Source: Sandaracinobacteroides sayramensis (GTDB lineage Bacteria; Pseudomonadota; Alphaproteobacteria; Sphingomonadales; Sphingomonadaceae). Taken from it: a stretch of DNA of 64,000 nucleotides. Position numbers and translations under genes: made by a program. Below are positions 42,401-50,328 of the stretch, piece after piece. The first letter of the stretch is position 1. The number at the start of each line of letters is the position of its first letter. The notes under the pieces are model-generated. The model did not search any database. It was not told the DNA's origin and was given only the letters and a program-made list of their open reading frames with translations. The stretch lies in the NCBI RefSeq assembly GCF_022014495.1, contig NZ_JAKLSQ010000019.1, forward strand, positions 141,009 to 205,008, read 5' to 3'.

Positions 42401-45346
42401 CTAGAAGTTGAAGCCCAGCGTCGCCCCGAAACGGCGGGGCTCCAGCGTGAAGATGTTGGTGAACAGCCCCGACGAGGCGTCGGTCACATAAAGGCCGTTC
42501 ACCGCATTGTTGTCGGCGATGTTCTGGATATAGCCGCGCACGAACCAGCGCCCGTCCGCCGCGTTCAGCTGCACCTGCGCGTTCATCACGACATAGGAAG
42601 GGATGCGGTTCGCATTGCCGTTGAAGATGTTGCCATAGCTCTGGCCGACGAAGTTGAGGTCGAAGCGCGGCACCAGCGTCATGCCGCTCGCGAACTCCTG
42701 CGTCCACTGCACCCCGGTCGAGACCTTGAAGTCCGGCGCCTGCGGCAGTTTGTTGCCGTTGATGTTCACCTCCACCCCGGCGCTCAGCACGTCGACGGCG
42801 GCGGCGGTCGGGAAGGCGGCGTTGGCGAGCTGGGCGCAGATCGAATAGGCGCCGAGCGTTCCGGGCGCGAGGCCGCTGTCGGACGGGAAGGCCGCCGGCC
42901 CCCTCAGCAGCCCCGGATTCTCGCCGGAGATGACCGAATTGACCACCGTCACATGCGTCGCCGCCGCGTTGGAGCCGGTCACCTTCGGAACCACGGCGCA
43001 ATTGGAGCCGTTGGTGATGTCCTTGATGATGACGGCGTCGCCGCGGCCGCCGGAGGGGTCGCGCGAATTGGCCAGATATTTGTCCTGCGAAACCTTGGCG
43101 TTGAGCCAGGAGAAGGAGATGTTCATCGCCAGCGGCGGAATGGGCCGGGCGATCGCCTCGGCTTCCACCCCATAGATGTTGGCGTTCACATTGTCGTTCA
43201 CCGACGTCCGCGCCACGATGCGGCTGAGCTGCAGGCCCTTGTATTTATAGTAGAAACCCGTGAGGTTCAGTTGCAGCGTGCCGTCCATGAAGCGGTTCTT
43301 CGAGCCGATCTCGAAGGCGTCCACGAATTCCGGCGCGAAGCTGTCCGACACTTCGAACACCGGCGCCAGCGGCGGGTTGATCCCGCCCGACTTGTAGCCC
43401 CGCGAATAGGAGGCATAGACCATATTGTCGTCGGTGATGTTCCAGTCGACCACGGCCCGGCCGGTGAATTCGCTGAAATGCACGCTGCGCTCCTGCCAGA
43501 GCTGGGTTCCCGGCAGGCCCGGATCGGCATCGAAATTGCCGACGAAGGGCGAATCGAAGGCGTCCGCCACGCCGAAGGGCGCCGGGAAGCTCAGAAGCGT
43601 GTTGCGGGCGCGGATGAACTTCCGGTCGTCGTTGTAGCGCAGGCCGACCGTCAGCTTCAGCGTATCGTTGATCTCATAATAGGCCTCCCCGAACAGGCCC
43701 CAGGACTTCAGCGTGAAATGGTCGGAATTGTTGCGATACATGGGCGTCGCCATGAAGGTCGCCGGGAAGGCGGTGTTGCCGGCCGCCTGCTGGCCGATCG
43801 CGGTGGCGACGCCCAGCACGCCGCTCGCATAGTCGAGGCCGAACGAATTCACATAATAGCTGTTCTCGGTCAGCGTGACATTGTTGTAGATCGCCCCCAC
43901 CAGGAAGTTGAACGGGCCGTCGAACTGGCTGGAGACGATGCCTTCCACCGTCCAGGCCGTCTGGTCCTGGTTCGAACGGTCGAAATCCTGCGGCGTGGCC
44001 GAGCAGAGCGAATGGCCGGCATAGGCGCCGGTTCCGGTCGGCTCGGCGAGCGAGGTGCAGTAATTGCCGTTCGAGAGGATCTTCTGCACATTGGCGAACT
44101 GCTGCAAGGCCGGGCCGAAGGCGCCCGAGGCATAGGCCGCGAGCGTGCCGAGGCCGGTCGCGAAGCCGGCGCCATTCTGCACGGAGAGGTTGTAATCCTG
44201 CGAGCTGTCGACCTTGCTGCTCTGCCACTGGCCCGAGAGCTTGGCCCGGACCGCGCCGAAGTCATGCTCGATCTTGCCCTGCAGGATGATCTCCTCGGCG
44301 AAGTATCTGGGCGTGTAGTCGGTGCTCACCTGGCGCGGGTCGGTGAGCGGCGTGACGTTCGCGAACACGTCTGGGCCGTAGAGGCTGCCCAGGCCTAGGG
44401 CGGAAAGCGCCGCGCCCAGCCCGGCCCCGCCGTTGATGCGCAGCAGCTCGCGCGACGACAGGATGGAGGCGATGGTGGAATTGCCGTTGGTGGTTCCGAA
44501 CTGGCGGCTTCCGGGCAGACAGCCGAGCACGCCCGTCGGGTCGCGCTGGCACATCTGCTTCTGGATGCGCAGCCGGTCGTCCTTCTCGCGGAAATAATAG
44601 CCCATCAGGCTGATGCTGGTGTCGTCGCCGGGCTCGAACAGCAGCGAGCCGCGCAGGGCATACATGTCCCGCCCGTCGATCCGGCTGTCGTCGTAGAGGT
44701 TTTCGGTCATGCCGTCGCGGTTCAGGTAGAAGCCGGCGATGCGCGCCGCCACCCGGTCTCCGAGCGGGACATTGACCATCCCCTGCAAGCGGATCTCGTT
44801 GTAATTGCCGTAGGTGGCCTCGCCGCTGGCGCCGAACTCGCCCAGCCGCGGCTTCGCGGTCACGAAGTTGACGACACCCGAAGTGGCGTTGCGGCCGAAC
44901 AGCGTGCCCTGCGGCCCGCGCAGCACCTCGATCCGCTCCATGTCGAAATATTCGACTTCGGAAATCCGGCTGGCGGACAGCGGCAGGTCGTTCATGTGGA
45001 TTCCGGTCGCCGCATCGCAGGTCACGCCGACGCAGAGGTCGCCGATGCCGCGGATGGTGAAGCTCGATCCGGTGAAATTGGTCTTGGCGAAGGTGACGTT
45101 CGGCAGGCTGAGCTGAAGCTGGGCGGCGTTGTTGATCTGCTTTTCCTGCAGCGCCTCGGACGAGAAGGCGGAAACCGCGATCGGCACGTCCTGCAGGCTC
45201 TGCGCCTGCCGCTGCGCCGTCACGATGATGTCCTCCACCCCGCTCTCGCCGCCCGCCGTCTGGGCTGCGGCGGCGAAGCCCGTCAGCCCCTGGACAGACA
45301 CAGCCGATATCAGCGCAGCGCGGATCGCCAGCTTCGATGCGTTCAT
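42401..45346 (-). CDS. TonB-dependent outer-membrane receptor
   Basis: The 981-residue product has a signal peptide (ending near FAAAAQ), a TonB-box-like segment (EDIIVTAQRQAQSLQDVPIA), a plug domain (FTIRGIGDLCVG, IEVLRGPQGTLFGRNATSGV), and a 22-strand barrel ending with the typical aromatic close GATLGFNF. It imports a ligand across the outer membrane with energy from TonB-ExbBD. Sphingomonads have many such receptors. The substrate cannot be told; no transport or catabolic genes are beside it. Several Cys (DLCVGVTCD in the plug) may form a disulfide. A 12-bp tandem repeat and a hairpin lie after its stop. Confidence 0.95.
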   Translation of the reverse strand: MNASKLAIRAALISAVSVQGLTGFAAAAQTAGGESGVEDIIVTAQRQAQSLQDVPIAVSAFSSEALQEKQINNAAQLQLSLPNVTFAKTNFTGSSFTIRGIGDLCVGVTCDAATGIHMNDLPLSASRISEVEYFDMERIEVLRGPQGTLFGRNATSGVVNFVTAKPRLGEFGASGEATYGNYNEIRLQGMVNVPLGDRVAARIAGFYLNRDGMTENLYDDSRIDGRDMYALRGSLLFEPGDDTSISLMGYYFREKDDRLRIQKQMCQRDPTGVLGCLPGSRQFGTTNGNSTIASILSSRELLRINGGAGLGAALSALGLGSLYGPDVFANVTPLTDPRQVSTDYTPRYFAEEIILQGKIEHDFGAVRAKLSGQWQSSKVDSSQDYNLSVQNGAGFATGLGTLAAYASGAFGPALQQFANVQKILSNGNYCTSLAEPTGTGAYAGHSLCSATPQDFDRSNQDQTAWTVEGIVSSQFDGPFNFLVGAIYNNVTLTENSYYVNSFGLDYASGVLGVATAIGQQAAGNTAFPATFMATPMYRNNSDHFTLKSWGLFGEAYYEINDTLKLTVGLRYNDDRKFIRARNTLLSFPAPFGVADAFDSPFVGNFDADPGLPGTQLWQERSVHFSEFTGRAVVDWNITDDNMVYASYSRGYKSGGINPPLAPVFEVSDSFAPEFVDAFEIGSKNRFMDGTLQLNLTGFYYKYKGLQLSRIVARTSVNDNVNANIYGVEAEAIARPIPPLAMNISFSWLNAKVSQDKYLANSRDPSGGRGDAVIIKDITNGSNCAVVPKVTGSNAAATHVTVVNSVISGENPGLLRGPAAFPSDSGLAPGTLGAYSICAQLANAAFPTAAAVDVLSAGVEVNINGNKLPQAPDFKVSTGVQWTQEFASGMTLVPRFDLNFVGQSYGNIFNGNANRIPSYVVMNAQVQLNAADGRWFVRGYIQNIADNNAVNGLYVTDASSGLFTNIFTLEPRRFGATLGFNF

Positions 45347-45637
45347 ATTGTACCTCCCCTAGGCCTCTCCCAAGGCCTTTACTCCCTTATCGGCCTCCTT
45401 CTTGCGAGGCTCCCGCTTCTGCGGGACTGGCGAGGCTGACGGTGGCCGAAGAACGGCCCGGCCACCTTGGCGGCGGCTGCTGATATCCCGTCGGTCCTCC
45501 CCAGGCCGACAAGCCGCATTCAATCAGCAGCCCAGGGGCTTGTCCAGACGCATAGGCGCCCATACCCCCTAACCGAAGTGATGGTTACACTCTGTCACTT
45601 TTCGGCAACATAGCTGCCAACAGGGTGCCGGCGGCCG

Positions 45638-46066
45638 TTACCGGCGGCTGGGCTTCGCCTTCTTCAGCTCGGAAATGCGGCTCACCCGGCAGGCCCCGCC
45701 CTCCCGCGCCATCACCCGGTCGCGCCCGGCGCAGAATTTCCCCGGCTGCGTCGGCTTGTAATAGAAGCCGCCATAATAGCTGAGCTGCGGGCAGGATTGC
45801 GCCAGCGTCAGCCGGAAGCGCTGTCCGCCGCGCATCACCACGTCCAGATTGCGGGAATCGATCACCACCGCCCCGCCGATCCGCGCGACATCGATGCAGC
45901 CCGAACTGCTGGAACGGGTCGCCACCCAGTCCTCCTGTTCGGCCGGGGGCTGCGGCCGCACCGGCACCACGCCCAATTGCCCGGTGCCCGCCTGCGCCGG
46001 AACCGGCTGCGCGAAGGCGGCCGGCGCCAGCGCCAGGGCGGCCAGGCGCAACAGCAGGCTAGTCAT
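45638..46066 (-). CDS. Small exported protein (sphingomonad type), unknown function
   Basis: The 142-residue product starts with a signal peptide (MTSLLLRLAALALAPAAFAQ). The mature part contains SGCIDVARIGGAVVIDSRNL, then RGGQRFRLTLAQSCPQLSYY and KFCAGRDRV, with four cysteines. The pattern C-I-x-(n)-V-(n)-L-x-x-x-C-P-x-L is shared with the product at 49341 in this window, so the two seem to be distant relatives. Function unknown; probably periplasmic. ATG 46066 gives the signal peptide directly, so the longer upstream frame is not used. Confidence 0.75.
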   Translation of the reverse strand: MTSLLLRLAALALAPAAFAQPVPAQAGTGQLGVVPVRPQPPAEQEDWVATRSSSSGCIDVARIGGAVVIDSRNLDVVMRGGQRFRLTLAQSCPQLSYYGGFYYKPTQPGKFCAGRDRVMAREGGACRVSRISELKKAKPSRR

Positions 46067-46176
46067 GGTCCGCGGCGGCACTCGACAGAGGGCACGGCAC
46101 CGGTCGAAGCGGGATCGGCATGCCAATCGCCTGTGCCCCACGCCTTGAACCGCGGCTTAACCCCAGCTCCCGAACG

Positions 46177-47007
46177 TCATTTCGCCGGCTTCACGAACCT
46201 CAGCGTCATCCGGTCGCTTTCGCCGATCGCCGCATATTTCGCCCGGTCGGTGTCGCCCAGCGCATAGGTGGGCGGCAGCGTCCAGACGCCCTTTTCATGG
46301 TCGGCCGTGTCGCGCGGGTTGGCGTTCACCTCGCTCGCCTTGTCCAGCCTGAAGCCGGCGGCCTGCGCCAGCCGGATCACCTCGCTCTGCTTCACATAGC
46401 CCGATCGCAGGCTCGCCTCATCGTCCGCCCGGCCCTCGGGCAGGCGATGCTCCACCACGCCCAGCACGCCGCCGGGCTTCAGCGCCGCGTAAAAGGCCTT
46501 GAACGCCTCCTCGGCGAAACCGGCCCCGCGCCAGTTGTGGACGTTGCGGAAGGTCAGCACCATGTCGGCGGAACCGGGGGCGGCGATATGGCCCTCGATC
46601 CCCTTGCCGAAGCTGCTGACGACAGGCTTGCCGAACACGTCCGGGTTCGCTTCCACCCGCTCCACGAAGGCCGCGCGGGACTTCTGCGCCCCGGCGGAGC
46701 CGGCCGGGTCGTTATGGGCGGCGACATAGCGCCCCTTGTCCTTCAGCACCGGCCCCAGGATCTCGGAATACCAGCCGCCGCCGGGGGATATCTCCACCAC
46801 CGTCATCTCGGGCTTCAGGCCGAAGAACAGCAGCGTCTCCTTCGGGTGGCGATATGCGTCGCGCGCCCGGTTCGCCTCGCTGCGATGGCTGCCGGCGATG
46901 GCCTTGTCCAGAAGCGCCGCCGTCCCTGCATCCGCCTGCGCCGGCACGGCGACGGCCAGCAAAGGCGTGGCAACGGCCACAAGCGCTGCGATACGAAGCC
47001 TCATCAT
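46177..47007 (-). CDS. Exported predicted methyltransferase
   Basis: The 276-residue product has a signal peptide (LRIAALVAVATPLLAVAVPA) and a SAM-methyltransferase-like fold: HPKETLLFFGLKPEMTVVEI, SPGGGWYSEILGPVL (motif I), FGKPVVSSFG, ADMVLTFRNVHNW and LKPGGVLGVVEH. It belongs to a group of predicted methyltransferases (COG4798 type) that carry export signals, odd for an enzyme needing cytoplasmic SAM; the activity has not been shown for this one. ATG 47007 with AGAAGG upstream was chosen; a second ATG follows immediately. The 5' extension of the frame lacks sense. Confidence 0.85.
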   Translation of the reverse strand: MMRLRIAALVAVATPLLAVAVPAQADAGTAALLDKAIAGSHRSEANRARDAYRHPKETLLFFGLKPEMTVVEISPGGGWYSEILGPVLKDKGRYVAAHNDPAGSAGAQKSRAAFVERVEANPDVFGKPVVSSFGKGIEGHIAAPGSADMVLTFRNVHNWRGAGFAEEAFKAFYAALKPGGVLGVVEHRLPEGRADDEASLRSGYVKQSEVIRLAQAAGFRLDKASEVNANPRDTADHEKGVWTLPPTYALGDTDRAKYAAIGESDRMTLRFVKPAK

Positions 47008-47070
47008 TCGCCTTCTCCCTCCGCCAAACGGCATCTCGCCAGATAAAGCCCTGGCTCCTAGAAGCAAGCC

Positions 47071-47295
47071 ATGGGCTGGACATTCACCCTCGTCGCCGGC
47101 GGCCTGATGCTGGCCCTCCTCATCCTCGCCGGGCGGCTGCACGCCCGGCGCGGCATCGGCCGGCTGAGCTTCCTGCCGTGGGACTATGTGATGATCCTCT
47201 CGGCCATCCTGCTGGTGGTGATCGCCGCCCATGGCGCCATCCTCTGGCGGGACGGCTGGCCGCTGCCCTGGTCGGAGGAGATCACCCATCGCTGA
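47071..47295 (+). CDS. Small membrane protein
   Basis: The 74-residue product has two hydrophobic helices (about 3-20 and 39-57) linked by a basic loop (RLHARRGIGRLS), so it is likely an inner-membrane protein. No family name is known to me. It is divergent from the methyltransferase, and its stop abuts the convergent SIMPL gene end by one base, which supports a real coding boundary. The ribosome site is weak. Confidence 0.6.
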   Translation: MGWTFTLVAGGLMLALLILAGRLHARRGIGRLSFLPWDYVMILSAILLVVIAAHGAILWRDGWPLPWSEEITHR

Positions 47296-48003
47296 TCAGT
47301 CCAGCTTGAACTCCACCGTCGTCACCACCCGCACCTTCTGATAGGGCGTGTCCGTTCCCATCCCCGTCTCGCCGTCGCGCCCGGTGATGGAGAACAGCCC
47401 CTGCGTCGCCTGCCGGATCCCGCCCACCCTGGTGTCACTGTCGCGCGCGAACTGCCCGGCGGCCTCGCGCGCGCTTTTCGTCGCCTCGGCGATCATCTCC
47501 GGCTTCACGTCGTTCAGCTTCGTGAAGCTGTAGCTCACCCCGCCCATGTCGCTGTCCAGCGCCACGCCCTGCCGGATCATCTCCGCCTGATTGGCGAACG
47601 CCTTCTGCATCCGCTCGATATTGGTGGTGCGCGCCAGGAAGCGCTGGCGGATGGTGATGTTCAGCTGCCCGCGGCTGTTGTCGAAATACTGGTTCACCGA
47701 AGAGCCGCGCGGCTGGATCTCCTCGGCCGTGAAGCCGTTTGCGCTCAGGAACTTGCGCACGGCGTCGGCATCGGCGTCGGCCTTGCCCTGCACGATCGCC
47801 AGATCGGAGCCATTGGCCTGCGTCGCGATGGTCCAGGTGGCAAGGTCCGCCACCACGTCGCGCTCGGAAACGCCGCGCACCGTCACCACCGAGGGGCCGT
47901 TGCGCACGCCAGCCAGCCCCTGCGCCACGAACAGCCCCGCCAGAGCCAGCCCCAGGCCGATCAGCGCGCCCGGGAAAACCCTGTTATTCTGCCAGTCCGC
48001 CAC
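47296..48003 (-). CDS. SIMPL domain (DUF541) protein
   Basis: The 235-residue product has one N-terminal membrane helix (about 13-30) and a SIMPL/DUF541 domain: VVTVRGVSERDVVADLATWT, DADAVRKFLSANGFTAEEI, PRGSSVNQYFDNSRGQLNIT and a C-terminal KVRVVTTVEFKLD. These periplasmic proteins form rings; the role of most is unknown, though some relatives are linked to oxidative stress or to the envelope. Normal length. It is followed by the convergent small membrane gene. Confidence 0.93.
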   Translation of the reverse strand: MADWQNNRVFPGALIGLGLALAGLFVAQGLAGVRNGPSVVTVRGVSERDVVADLATWTIATQANGSDLAIVQGKADADADAVRKFLSANGFTAEEIQPRGSSVNQYFDNSRGQLNITIRQRFLARTTNIERMQKAFANQAEMIRQGVALDSDMGGVSYSFTKLNDVKPEMIAEATKSAREAAGQFARDSDTRVGGIRQATQGLFSITGRDGETGMGTDTPYQKVRVVTTVEFKLD

Positions 48004-48099
48004 GGCGTCAGCCTTCCATATGAGCCTGCGCCCATGCTGCGCTTTGCATCCTCCATGTCAAGCCGGGAAGCGCATGCGTGGGTGTCGGGCACACACATC

Positions 48100-48135
48100 T
48101 CGTCACCCCGGGCTTGACCCGGGGTCCAGCTTTTC
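48100..48135. repeat. REP-like palindromic repeat, family 1
   Basis: CGTCACCCCGGGCTTGACCC followed by GGGGTCCAGCTTTTC, in the divergent gap between the SIMPL gene and gloA. Confidence 0.85.
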
Positions 48136-48212
48136 TGTCGCCCGAACGCCGGGCTGGATTGTCGGCATGCCGCAAGGGTATGAGGGCGCGAACTTAAACA
48201 AAGGCCGCCCGC

Positions 48213-48629
48213 ATGAAATATCTCCACACCATGATCCGCGTTTCCGATCCGGTGGAAACCATCCGCTTCTTCAACCTGTTGGGCCTGAACGAAGTCCGCC
48301 GCTACGATGTGGAGGCCGGGCGCTTCACCCTCATCTTCCTCGCCGCCCCCGGCGACGAATCGGCGCAGGTCGAACTCACCCACAACTGGGACGAGAAGGG
48401 CTACGGAGGCGGCCGCAACTTCGGCCACCTCGCCTATGAGGTGGAGGACATCTACGCCGCCTGCCAGCGCCTCGCCGACGGCGGAGTCACAATCAACCGC
48501 CCCCCGCGCGACGGCCATATGGCCTTCGTCCGCTCGCCCGACGGCATCTCGGTCGAACTGCTGCAGAAGGGCGAGCGCCTGCCGCCCACCGAACCCTGGG
48601 CCTCGGCCCCGAACATCGGCAGCTGGTGA
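48213..48629 (+). CDS. gloA: Lactoylglutathione lyase (glyoxalase I)
   Basis: The 138-residue product matches GloA: MKYLHTMIRVSDPVETIRFF with the first His ligand, VELTHNWDEKGYGGGRNFGH (Glu and His ligands) and SPDGISVELLQKG (final Glu). It turns the hemithioacetal of methylglyoxal and glutathione into S-lactoylglutathione. The gene overlaps gloB by one base (TGATG), so both steps of methylglyoxal detoxification are made from one message. The normal full length and metal ligands suggest an active enzyme of the Ni/Co or Zn type. Confidence 0.96.
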   Translation: MKYLHTMIRVSDPVETIRFFNLLGLNEVRRYDVEAGRFTLIFLAAPGDESAQVELTHNWDEKGYGGGRNFGHLAYEVEDIYAACQRLADGGVTINRPPRDGHMAFVRSPDGISVELLQKGERLPPTEPWASAPNIGSW

Positions 48630-49351
48630 TGCCCGCCGCCCTCCACCGCCTCCCCGCCTTCGCGGACAATTACATCTGGCTGTTCGAATATGCGCCCGGC
48701 ACGGTCGCCGTGGTCGATCCGGGCGACCCCGCGCCGGTGCTGGCGGCGGTGGCGGAAAAGGGGCTGGAGGTCAGCCACATCCTCAACACCCACTGGCACC
48801 CGGACCATGTGGGCGGCAACCTCGCCGTCAAGCAGGCGACCGGCTGCGCCATCGTCGGCCCCGCGCGCGAGGCCGACAAGATTCCCGGCCTCGACCGCGC
48901 CGTGGACGAGGGAGACGAGGTGACGCTCGGCGCGCACAGCGCCGACGTGCTGTTCGTCGGCGCGCACACCGCCGGCCACATCGCCTTCCACTTCCCCGCC
49001 GCGCAAATCCTCTTCCCCGGAGACACGCTGTTCGCCATGGGCTGCGGCCGCCTGTTCGAAGGCACGCCCGAAGACATGTTCCGCGCCCTCGGCAAGCTCG
49101 CCCGCCTGCCCGGCGAAACCACCGTCTGCTGCGCCCATGAATACACGCTTTCCAACGCCCGCTTCGCCGTCACCGTCGAGCCGGAAAACGCCGCGCTCGC
49201 CGCGCGTTATGCCGAGGTTCAGGCCGCCCGCGCGAAAAACCGCCCGACCGTGCCCTTCGCGCTTTCGCAAGAGCTTGCGACCAACCCCTTTGTGCGCGCA
49301 CAATCGGCGGAGGAACTGGGGGCCAGGAGGAGAGCAAAAGATGCATTCTGA
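48629..49351 (+). CDS. gloB: Hydroxyacylglutathione hydrolase (glyoxalase II)
   Basis: The 240-residue product is a metallo-beta-lactamase-fold hydrolase with the GloB signature: FADNYIWLFEY, NTHWHPDHVGGN (His55, His57, Asp59, His60), TAGHIAFHF and FPGDTLFAMGCGRLFEGTPE, then CAHEYTLSNARFA. It hydrolyses S-lactoylglutathione to lactate and glutathione. The start ATG 48629 overlaps the gloA stop. The C-terminal region carries the usual substrate-binding KNRPTVPFALSQEL. The last residues overlap the start of the next gene at 49341 by 11 bases. Confidence 0.96.
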   Translation: MPAALHRLPAFADNYIWLFEYAPGTVAVVDPGDPAPVLAAVAEKGLEVSHILNTHWHPDHVGGNLAVKQATGCAIVGPAREADKIPGLDRAVDEGDEVTLGAHSADVLFVGAHTAGHIAFHFPAAQILFPGDTLFAMGCGRLFEGTPEDMFRALGKLARLPGETTVCCAHEYTLSNARFAVTVEPENAALAARYAEVQAARAKNRPTVPFALSQELATNPFVRAQSAEELGARRRAKDAF

Positions 49352-49766
49352 TCGCATGCGCGCCATCGCCGCCGCGCTGGTCGCCGCCGGGCTCGCGCTC
49401 GGCGCCACCGCCGCCACCGCGAAGGACAAGACCCCGCCCACCGACCCCGCCACGCTGAAAGCCACCGGCGAGCCGCGCAACTGCATCCCCAGCAACGGCG
49501 TCAGCACGGTGAAGGCCGGCTCCGACGCGCTGATGTTCCGCGAAAGCGCGAACAGATGGTATCGCAACGACCTGCGCTCCTCCTGCCCGGGGCTGCGCGA
49601 CGACCGCGTCCTCGTCTTCCGCAACCAGACGAGCGGCAGCCAATATTGCGAGATGGACAGCTTCGACCTCGTCGACACCATGACGCGCACCAGCTTCGGC
49701 TCCTGCACGCTCGGCAAGTTCACGCCCGTCGAAGTCCCCAAAGGCACCAAGTTCCAAAGCCGCTGA
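49341..49766 (+). CDS. Small exported protein, unknown function
   Basis: The 141-residue product has a signal peptide (MRAIAAALVAAGLALGATAA after five extra residues) and a mature part with NCIPSNGVSTVKAGSDALMF, RNDLRSSCPGLRDDRVLVFR and GSQYCEMDSFDLVD, four cysteines in all. The layout C-I-(n)-L-x-x-x-C-P-x-L resembles the exported protein at 45638. It overlaps the gloB end by 11 bases and has GGAGGAGAG upstream, so it is probably the third gene of the glyoxalase operon. Function unknown. Confidence 0.75.
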   Translation: MHSDRMRAIAAALVAAGLALGATAATAKDKTPPTDPATLKATGEPRNCIPSNGVSTVKAGSDALMFRESANRWYRNDLRSSCPGLRDDRVLVFRNQTSGSQYCEMDSFDLVDTMTRTSFGSCTLGKFTPVEVPKGTKFQSR

Positions 49767-49778
49767 TGGGGAAAAAAG

Positions 49779-49800
49779 CCCCTCCCCTGTCAGGGGAGGG
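49779..49800 (+). terminator. Possible terminator-like palindrome after the glyoxalase operon
   Basis: CCCCTCCCCTGTCAGGGGAGGGG is a perfect palindrome with a short loop, 13 bases after the stop codon at 49766, followed by TTGGGGTGGGGG rather than a T run. Possibly a repeat of another family instead of a true terminator. Confidence 0.45.
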
Positions 49801-49836
49801 GTTGGGGTGGGGGCGTCCACCGTCCAGCTTGGGCAG

Positions 49837-49900
49837 CCTCCGGCGGCCAGGGCTTCGCCCTGGACCCAGCAGGGAAATGATTTCCCTGCACCCTCTTTTC
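49837..49900 (-). repeat. Composite double-palindrome repeat, family B (inverted copy)
   Basis: Reverse complement of the repeat at 34621-34687, including both palindromes and the flanking CACCCTCTTTTC. Confidence 0.88.
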
Positions 49901-49969
49901 CCGCGTCAGCGCGAAACCGGCCAGGTCGTGCACAGGAATGCAGCCAATTGCCTGCGGCGCTCCACCCCT

Positions 49970-50082
49970 CTTCACCCCGGGCTTGACCCGGGGTCCAGCT
50001 GTTTGCCCCACCACTCGAAGATGACCCGCCAACGCCGGCGCGCGAGGAAGCTGGTCCCCGGGTCAAGCCCGGGGTGACGGGT
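49970..50082. repeat. Inverted pair of family 1 REP-like repeats
   Basis: A direct copy (CACCCCGGGCTTGACCCGGG, 49970-50000) and an inverted copy (CCCCGGGTCAAGCCCGGGGT, 50049-50082) separated by about 48 bases, the same geometry as at 34431-34543. Confidence 0.87.
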
Positions 50083-50169
50083 GGAAGCAGCAGCAGCCCC
50101 CCCAATCAGCGCCGCAGGCAGTAAACTCAACCATCCGCGCGGCCTCGCCGCATCTCATGTCGAATCGGG

Positions 50170-50261
50170 GGTGCAGGAAGCACGGCTCCCTGTCCCGGGG
50201 TCCCCATGAACTTGTTCATGGGGTGGGGCCGGGGGAGCTTGAGGGGGCAGAGCCCCCTCAA
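50170..50261 (-). repeat. Composite repeat, family A (inverted copy with insertion)
   Basis: Reverse complement of the repeat at 34284-34340. Here the two palindromes are pushed apart by an extra stretch that is itself a small palindrome (CCCCATGAACTTGTTCATGG). Confidence 0.85.
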
Positions 50262-50328
50262 CCGCAACGTCGCTACCGCCAACCCACCGGCAATTGCGTC
50301 CACCCGCCGACAGGACTATCGCGGCCCC

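Larger units (their letters stand above)
49767..50328. other. Repeat-rich intergenic region upstream of gltX
   Basis: No gene is found. In order it contains a GGGGAGGGG-type palindrome (49779-49800) that may end the glyoxalase operon, an inverted family B repeat (49837-49900), an inverted pair of family 1 repeats (49970-50082) and an inverted family A repeat (50170-50261). The remaining ~65 bases before gltX should hold its ribosome site, but none is strong. Confidence 0.6.

Noticed and set aside
45347..45637. Cobalamin-type riboswitch upstream of the TonB-dependent receptor
   Set aside because: The 291-base gap has no recognisable B12 box; only GC-rich hairpins are present.
47008..47289. 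N-terminal extension of the methyltransferase frame
   Set aside because: The extra ~94 residues are Gln/Gly/Glu-rich nonsense opposite the small membrane protein gene, while ATG 47007 yields a signal peptide and has a ribosome site.
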